This document shows, in pieces, positions 58,263 to 64,000 of a stretch of DNA of 64,000 nt. The notes beneath the pieces were generated by a model that worked only from the letters and a program-made list of their open reading frames with translations, searched no databases and was not told the DNA's origin. The translations under genes and the position numbers were made by a program. Positions within the stretch are counted from its first letter, which is position 1, and each line of letters opens with the position of its first letter. This stretch comes from Prochilodus magdalenae (Eukaryota; Chordata; Actinopteri; Characiformes; Prochilodontidae), in the NCBI GenBank assembly GCA_024036415.1, contig JAMWET010006936.1:1902001-1966000 (forward strand). Direction: 5' to 3'.

Positions 58263-59110
58263 AGACCATAGCTAAGTCCATTAGACTGACTGCCGTACTT
58301 GCTGAAGAACTGAAGTTGACAGAGCACTTGTCAATAGAATGAGTTCTCTCCGCTTGACATCAGAAGGGGTTTGACTGTAAACCACTTTGCAGTGCCACTC
58401 TTTGGTGTTCTCACCAAACTTACAATATGTCTTTGAATGCTGTTTTACAGGATTGGTGTATATGTTGTCTGTTTCATTTTTTTCTTTTTTTAAAGAAACT
58501 TTCACTGGTTTCTTGAGTCGTTTGTTGTTTTTACCAAAACATTCAATGCATCAATAATGTCAAACAAAAAAGATCTGTTTATACACTTACACATGTAGTC
58601 ATGCATCCAGTCAAATTTATGGCCATTACCAACGAGTGAAAATCACTCCTTCTTCATCACTATGGAATGGAATAATGGAATACTCTACTTTAGAGTAGGT
58701 GAATGCTGATGAAGTAGGAAGTTGTGCAGGACCTGGTGCCATTATGCTGCGCGTGTTTGTGTGTGCGCGAGAGTGTGCAAGCCATCATTGTTCACTCATT
58801 ACTTTTAAAAAATATAATTATGTAAATACAGAGGAAAATACTGGTCTTTTGTTTGCACACAGCTGATTTACTATGCAGGGAGGTCCCATGAAACTGTATT
58901 TAATATCTTTATTATATTGTAACATGTATTACATGTTCAGATTGTGAGCTGTGAATCGCTGCATTGCTTCTCATATTATTGTTCTGACTGTTAATTGTTC
59001 AGTTGATTAACTGTCTCACCTAACTACAACTCTAATTTATAGTATAAGAGAATACTATTAATATTGATTGTCCTTTAACTTAATAAATAAATAAAAATGA
59101 TCAAGTCATT
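58263..59110 (+). other. crat: crat 3' untranslated region
   Basis: Non-coding, AT-rich sequence after the crat stop, ending at the first cluster of canonical poly(A) signals. No other gene was seen here. Confidence 0.55.
59082..59095 (+). terminator. crat: Overlapping AATAAA poly(A) signals for crat
   Basis: Three overlapping AATAAA hexamers (starting at 59082, 59086 and 59090), the first canonical ones after the stop, giving a 3'UTR of about 830 nt. Confidence 0.55.
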
Positions 59111-60589
59111 AAGAGCTATACTACTTCATGTTGACCGCCTTTGTGTTCTAAAAGTGAGTGTTAAAGTTTAATCCCACGGATTTCTATATTATTTAGTTGT
59201 TAATATTGGTTTGAAATGGTGCACTGAGGAGAAACTATCAGACTTCGATATCCTTACAGTGGTGGTGATGGGAACCAGTATGTCAATATTTAAACTATTT
59301 TAAGCCAAGATCTCACTTCAGATGTCTTGATTCCCGTCACCACCGATGTGAAAAGTTCTGTCTGAATTTTAACAAATGAATTCTGCAGTGACAAATTCTC
59401 CTTTATTTAAAAGGCCGATATTGTGGAAAATCAATTATGCCTGTGATTAATTACCATACAATTATCCCACAGCTATTTAGCTCTGCATACTGAAATACTG
59501 AAGTTGCAAGGAATGTCAGTGTGCTTTCCTAAATGAGGGAGTGTCAGAACAGAGCTCACCCATCACAGTTTGAAAGAGAAACTCCACCAATTGTTCATAT
59601 GGTTAACATGTTGTTTGGTGTTAAAGACTTGTTCACAGTGAGTGTGGTATGGATCAGATGTCTTGGGAGTTTCTTGCCTCTCTCTGAAAGCTCCCTCTTA
59701 GCATGTTTTTACATTAAAGAGTCTTTTACAATAGTTTTGTGGTCTAAAATGGGTGCATCAGGTCTTTCACTTACTCACTTCCACTAAACCCGGCAGTTAA
59801 CATGAGTTGAATCATGTGTGCTGGAGCAGGTAAACTGCCAGACTGTGCTGGACACTGCACAGAGTTGTGCATACTGTTAATGTGTTTATTTTAATCCATT
59901 CATGGTGCAGGGATACATAAAAGATGTTCTAAAAAATAGAAAGTACGTCAAATAATACCCAAAGAAAACTTATATTTTAAAATTAACCCCTATTGAACCA
60001 TCATCAATATTATATATAAAGCCTCAGAGAACACGTGGCTATATCTGTGGTGTAGACATCATGACACCTGGCTCCCATCAGTACTGTTATAGAGAAATCT
60101 GAGTCTGTAAGCTTCTCTACAATGAATAATTTCACTCAAACCAGTTTACATCCCAAACACTGAATCAGACCGTTTGAAAAATGGGTGGAATTATTAACGG
60201 CACAGTAAGAATTATTATAAATATTGTAAATGATAAAGAGAGGCTGGAAATGGCCATGTAGAATGAATTGTGGCCAGGTTTGGTACACATAACCACACAT
60301 CTTTACATATAACATGTAAGTTAACCTCAAGGAGAAAAACATAAAACACACAAAATATCCATATGGGTGTTTGTAAATTAAAATTAAAAAAGCAGAAAAG
60401 GGCCATCAAAAAAGCACTGGGTGTTAATCAGATCTGTGAACCATGAACTGGCCTTTTACATCTGTAATAAACTCACAAGATGTTCTGTTAGAGAGAACAG
60501 ACCGCCTTTCACAGCTCAGCTCGTTTGGCCACGTGATTCCTGGAGGTCTTTCCATCATCCGTCTCTAGCTGGTCCCTTATCTCCACATG
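59111..60589. repeat. Intergenic stretch between crat and fkbp15 made of family C-like repeats
   Basis: 59165-59404 has ATCCCACGGATTTCTATATT and AAATTCTCCTTTAT ends around GGTGGTGATGGGAACCAG. A related unit starts at about 59572 (GAGAAACTCCACCAATTGTT), with CCTGGCTCCCATCAGTACTG near 60067 as its likely right part. No gene recognised. Confidence 0.4.
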
Positions 60590-60706
60590 GGGAGCTTAAC
60601 CCGGCGCGCGCCTGCATACCTGCGCTGATGATGTCACACGCGCGAGGCACGATCACCTCAGCCGCCTGAGAGCTGCTGTGGAGTGAGCCGTTAGTTCAAT
60701 CAGAGA
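60590..60706 (+). promoter_or_regulatory. fkbp15: CpG-rich promoter and 5'UTR of fkbp15
   Basis: A short CpG-dense stretch (CCGGCGCGCGCC at about 60601) just before the fkbp15 start. It contains a CRE/ATF-like site TGATGTCA at 60629-60636 and no TATA box. An in-frame TAG at 60692-60694 lies upstream of the chosen ATG. Confidence 0.55.
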
Positions 60707-63700
60707 ATGAAAGAGGTTAAAGACTTTTTTCCGGACTACCACGATGGAGAATTCCTGGCACCTAAAAGCGGGTAAAGCTTCTGACACCACACCAAAGTTC
60801 TATCAGGCATAGTGGGCGAATACGGGTCAGTCCCTTCACCGAAACACCACTATAAATACACCGATGCTAGGCTAGCGAGTTCAGCTAGTGGTACACTGCT
60901 GCTGGATCCTCTCGGGGGAAAGCTAATATCTGAAATGCTCTCTTGGTTTAGTTGTTTTGATGGTTTTACTACTAGAGTTGTTAAGGGTACATCCTTACAA
61001 GCATGTGAACTTGATCTGAATGTCATTTGTTCATGTACTGTGTTTGAATTATTTTATTTTAAAGGGCTTCATTGGCTGAAATGAAGAAATGTAAATAATG
61101 CTAAGTAAACGTAGCGAAATATCTCCTACAGACTCCCATCATAGTCTCAAAAGTGACACTACCCAGTTAAACACCAGAGCATCTGATTCTTCTGGGGATG
61201 TATTTTAAAGATGGTACCAACTTCTGAAAGACTTGCTGGGGGCAGATATATAAGGGCCGGGTTGTTAATTTTTGTTCCAGCTGTCAGAAAGTCATAAATG
61301 CTTCTAGAAAGACCTTTATAAGTACTGATAATGGCACATATTCAGCACAACAACCTTATGAACATCACAACCTTGTTTTCTGTCCAGGCTGGCATTCATT
61401 TTCAGATGAGATCTTGTATTGGTGATGGGATTCACTCTGTAAAGTTACTTCCAGAACACTTTTTAAATGGGGTTGACTGTCAGCACTCTGTGGTGGCCCA
61501 AGCCGTGTGTGAAAATGAATCCTAATGCTCCCACACCTTCATAATCTGACCCTAATGAATCTCGGCATTGTCGTCCTGGAAGAAACATTCAGTTGATGGG
61601 AGGACCCGGTTGTGTTGCCATACAACGCTGCCGAGCCTCTGTCCTAAGCAACTGATCATTACATGACTCCTGAGGCTTGTACAGAGAGCCCATGCATGAT
61701 GGGTGTAGTGCTTCATGTGCTTTCCTTCTTATCCTGGTATGCCCATCGCTCTGGAATTGGGTAAATCTGGTCTCATCAGATTCCTATCTTTATATTCCGT
61801 CTGACATTGAAGGCATTTTTTCTCAATCATTTTCACTAAAGTTGTTTTTATATGTCCACTCAGCCTGTCATGTCATGTGGAAGTGCTCCTGCTGTCACCA
61901 TTAAACTTAGCCGGAAGTTCTACCGTTAATCCTCCAACCACATTTGTTCCCAGATGTGATCCTCCATTGTTTAATAATGTGTTGGACAGTTTTCTAACCT
62001 GATTCCAGTCATTTCAGCTTCTCCTTTGTTGTTTTATAATCTGCTGCAGTAATCTGACCTTTCTAAAAAAAACAGTAATGTCTTTTCTATGACCAAGAGA
62101 TATAGCTTCCCACACGGTTGTTCAAGGTACAAGAAGCTGCTCACCTTACTAAGGGTTAAAAACTTAATCAGTTTCATGAACAACAGGCACCACTGTTGAT
62201 CAAGCCAAATCTGGGGAGTTTACTTTGCATTAATGACCAACAGGCTAATCAATATGTGCAAGTCAAGGTTCAAGTTACAGTTTGATCAATGTAATTAATT
62301 TTTCATGGTTCAACAAACATTAACATTTTATATTTATATATATTATTTGTTTGTACGTACAGATGTAGTAACAATGGAAGAAGAAGACCAACAAAATGAC
62401 AAACTTGTGAGAGTCCAAGCCAAATAGGTGGAGCGTACATCCATAATCAGGAGCCGTTCCTCAGTCTGTGTAATTTCTCTCACATGCAAGTTATTACAGG
62501 GCACTGAGAGTGGCTGGTCCATGCTTAGGCTAGGCGCTCACTGGGCTCTACACAGTCAGGGAAAGACACAGTGTCTTAAATCGCAGGAAGGAGAACTTTT
62601 TCTTTTCTTTCTTTTCTCCTTCAGGCTGCTTGGCCTGTTGGGTAGCGACTGAAAGCTGGCAGTCATGTCAGCCGTGTGGGACACTGACTATCTGTGGAGA
62701 GAGGTGCAGGGGTCAGTATACTCACTTCTGAGCTCTAAGAGATGGACGATATCCCGTCCTGTTGGGTATATTGATTAGGAACATGTTGGTTGGAGGTCTG
62801 GTCATGATCCCTCTGCTCTAAATTGATTAGGATGGATGTTTTTTGGCTTGTTGCTGCTTGTTTGAGTTGTAATAATGATTTGACATATTTTGTTTTATGT
62901 TGATCCAGACAATAGTGCAGTTGCTGTCCAGTGATTTTGTGTATGATTATTTGTTGTCTTTTTTAATTTACATTAAATTAGTCCCTTGGTTTGTTTGTAT
63001 TATCTCTTGGACTTTGAATGTGCAGCATTACACCGAAAACAGCCTGTGTGAAACTTCTGTTCGCACTAGTGATCTCCTTCTCCAAACACTCAGCATGGTC
63101 TGGAATAGGTCATTGACTGGTGACTTGTTTTGTGGAATTTATAGCATATTTTTGCCTAAAATGCCTTACCCATTCAGCTGTGTACTTGTTGTGTAGTTTG
63201 AATGGCAATGAAGTTCACTTTGATTTTGACAGTAAATAAAATGTGAGTAAATCATATAAATAGTACTATAGAGTTTTATTTTTGACAGAGAGGAGTGAAA
63301 TCAAGCGTTACAAAAATCCATGTGTTGCTGTCCATCCTACCTCTGACTGAAATCTCAACTGAGTATTGTAGGGAGAGTTATATAAACCATTGTATAATAT
63401 AGAAAGGAAAAAAAACATTTGGGATTACTTAAACCATATGAAGCAGAAAATGCAGCCAATTTCTTAGACTAAACTTTGGATGTATGAAAAAATACCCCAG
63501 CAGTCTCTATAAAAGAACAGAAGCTGTAATACAGGTAAAGGGTAAACACAGTAGATCATTTAAACAATTGTAGTTTAATTTTCTTAAAATGTTTTTCTTG
63601 ATACTGAAAACTAAATAGCCTGTACTTAAAAGTTTTATTTGGAAACAGTGCTCACTCACAGCCTGTGTCCTGCAGAACCCCTTGCCCTGTACATCTGTCT

Positions 63701-64000
63701 GTGTGTCTGTCTGTGTGTCTGTCTGTGTGTCTGTCTGTGTGTCTGTCTGTGTGTCTGTCTGTGTGTCTGTCTGTGTGTCTGTCTGTGCCTTATTGGCCAA
63801 ACTATTGTTTGGCCAATGCTTTTAGGTGCTTAGGTGCTTTTAGTTCCAAGTAATGTAAAGAACACACATTACCATGTGTCTGTGTCTGTTCTCACAGGGC
63901 AAAGCTGGCCTCTCTTTTTGACCTGGACCAGGCTGAAAGTCAGGGAAACGAGTCCTTCCAGTTCACAGCCCCCAAGCAGCCCAAAAAAAACTCCACTGCC
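60707..64000 (+). CDS. fkbp15: FK506-binding protein 15 (Fkbp15/WAFL), first two coding exons, partial
   Basis: Exon 1 is 60707-60771 and exon 2 starts at 63898 and leaves the window at 64000. The split glycine codon (GG|G) joins FLAPKSG to GAKLASLFDLDQAES and then GNESFQFTAPKQPKK. This matches the start of human FKBP15, where a FLSPSGG segment precedes ARLASLF and FFQYTAPKQPKK. The ATG at 60707 is the first in frame after an upstream stop (60692). Known: FKBP15 carries an N-terminal WH1-like domain, a divergent FKBP domain and long coiled coils; it sits on early endosomes and links them to actin. All of those domains lie beyond this window. Fish can have two copies, so which paralogue this is cannot be told. 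Intron 1 is 3.1 kb and holds a degenerate Tc1 element and a 12-bp tandem repeat. Confidence 0.88.
61300..62260 (-). pseudogene. Decayed Tc1-like transposon with transposase remnant
   Basis: On the - strand, in fkbp15 intron 1. Conceptual translation retains a helix-turn-helix-like KTVQHIIKQWRITSG stretch (about 61960-62000) and FQDDNAEIH (about 61560-61590), which matches the second catalytic Asp region of Tc1 transposases (QDNxPxH-type). Many stops and frameshifts. The ends were not delimited. Confidence 0.65.
63695..63787. repeat. 12-bp tandem repeat in fkbp15 intron 1
   Basis: The unit CTGTCTGTGTGT repeats about 7.7 times with almost no variation, ending 110 bp before the exon 2 acceptor. 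Confidence 0.95.

Overview
The window is nuclear DNA from a bony fish. It has GT-AG spliced genes with long introns, dense microsatellites, a tRNA-derived SINE, decayed Tc1/mariner elements and several families of short inverted-repeat transposons. The proteins are clearly vertebrate. Two dispersed repeats are of a kind I associate with otophysan fishes (characins, catfishes, knifefishes); that placement rests on memory and is only suggestive.

Four protein-coding genes are supported. (1) ier5l, a single-exon immediate-early gene on the + strand (19753-20622), with a GC-rich TATA/CCAAT promoter and a 3'UTR of about 1.3 kb. (2) ptpa, the PP2A phosphatase activator, on the - strand (start codon at 46494, stop at 27167), rebuilt as ten exons giving 324 residues. 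(3) crat, carnitine O-acetyltransferase, on the + strand (47484-58262), rebuilt as fourteen exons giving 633 residues ending in the peroxisomal signal AKL. (4) The first two coding exons of fkbp15 on the + strand (60707-60771 and from 63898), running off the right edge.

Layout: 1-19.4 kb has no coding gene I can support. It holds decayed repeats, two CpG-rich patches (about 7.3-7.5 and 9.4-9.9 kb) and a 1.1 kb microsatellite cluster. ier5l and ptpa are tail to tail. ptpa and crat are head to head across about 1 kb, which probably carries both promoters. crat is followed by its 3'UTR, repeats, and the CpG-rich fkbp15 promoter. The ier5l-ptpa-crat order matches human 9q34.11, whereas fkbp15 next to crat differs from the human order (DOLPP1 there).

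The genes do not form a pathway: Ptpa acts on PP2A, Crat buffers acetyl-CoA in mitochondria and peroxisomes, Ier5l is a probable nuclear stress or growth-response protein, and Fkbp15 is an endosome/actin protein. I found no new gene system. The least ordinary content is the set of short inverted-repeat transposon families, the structured repeat block in ptpa intron 8, and unusual residues in Ier5l (five Cys-Cys pairs and an SV40-like basic signal).
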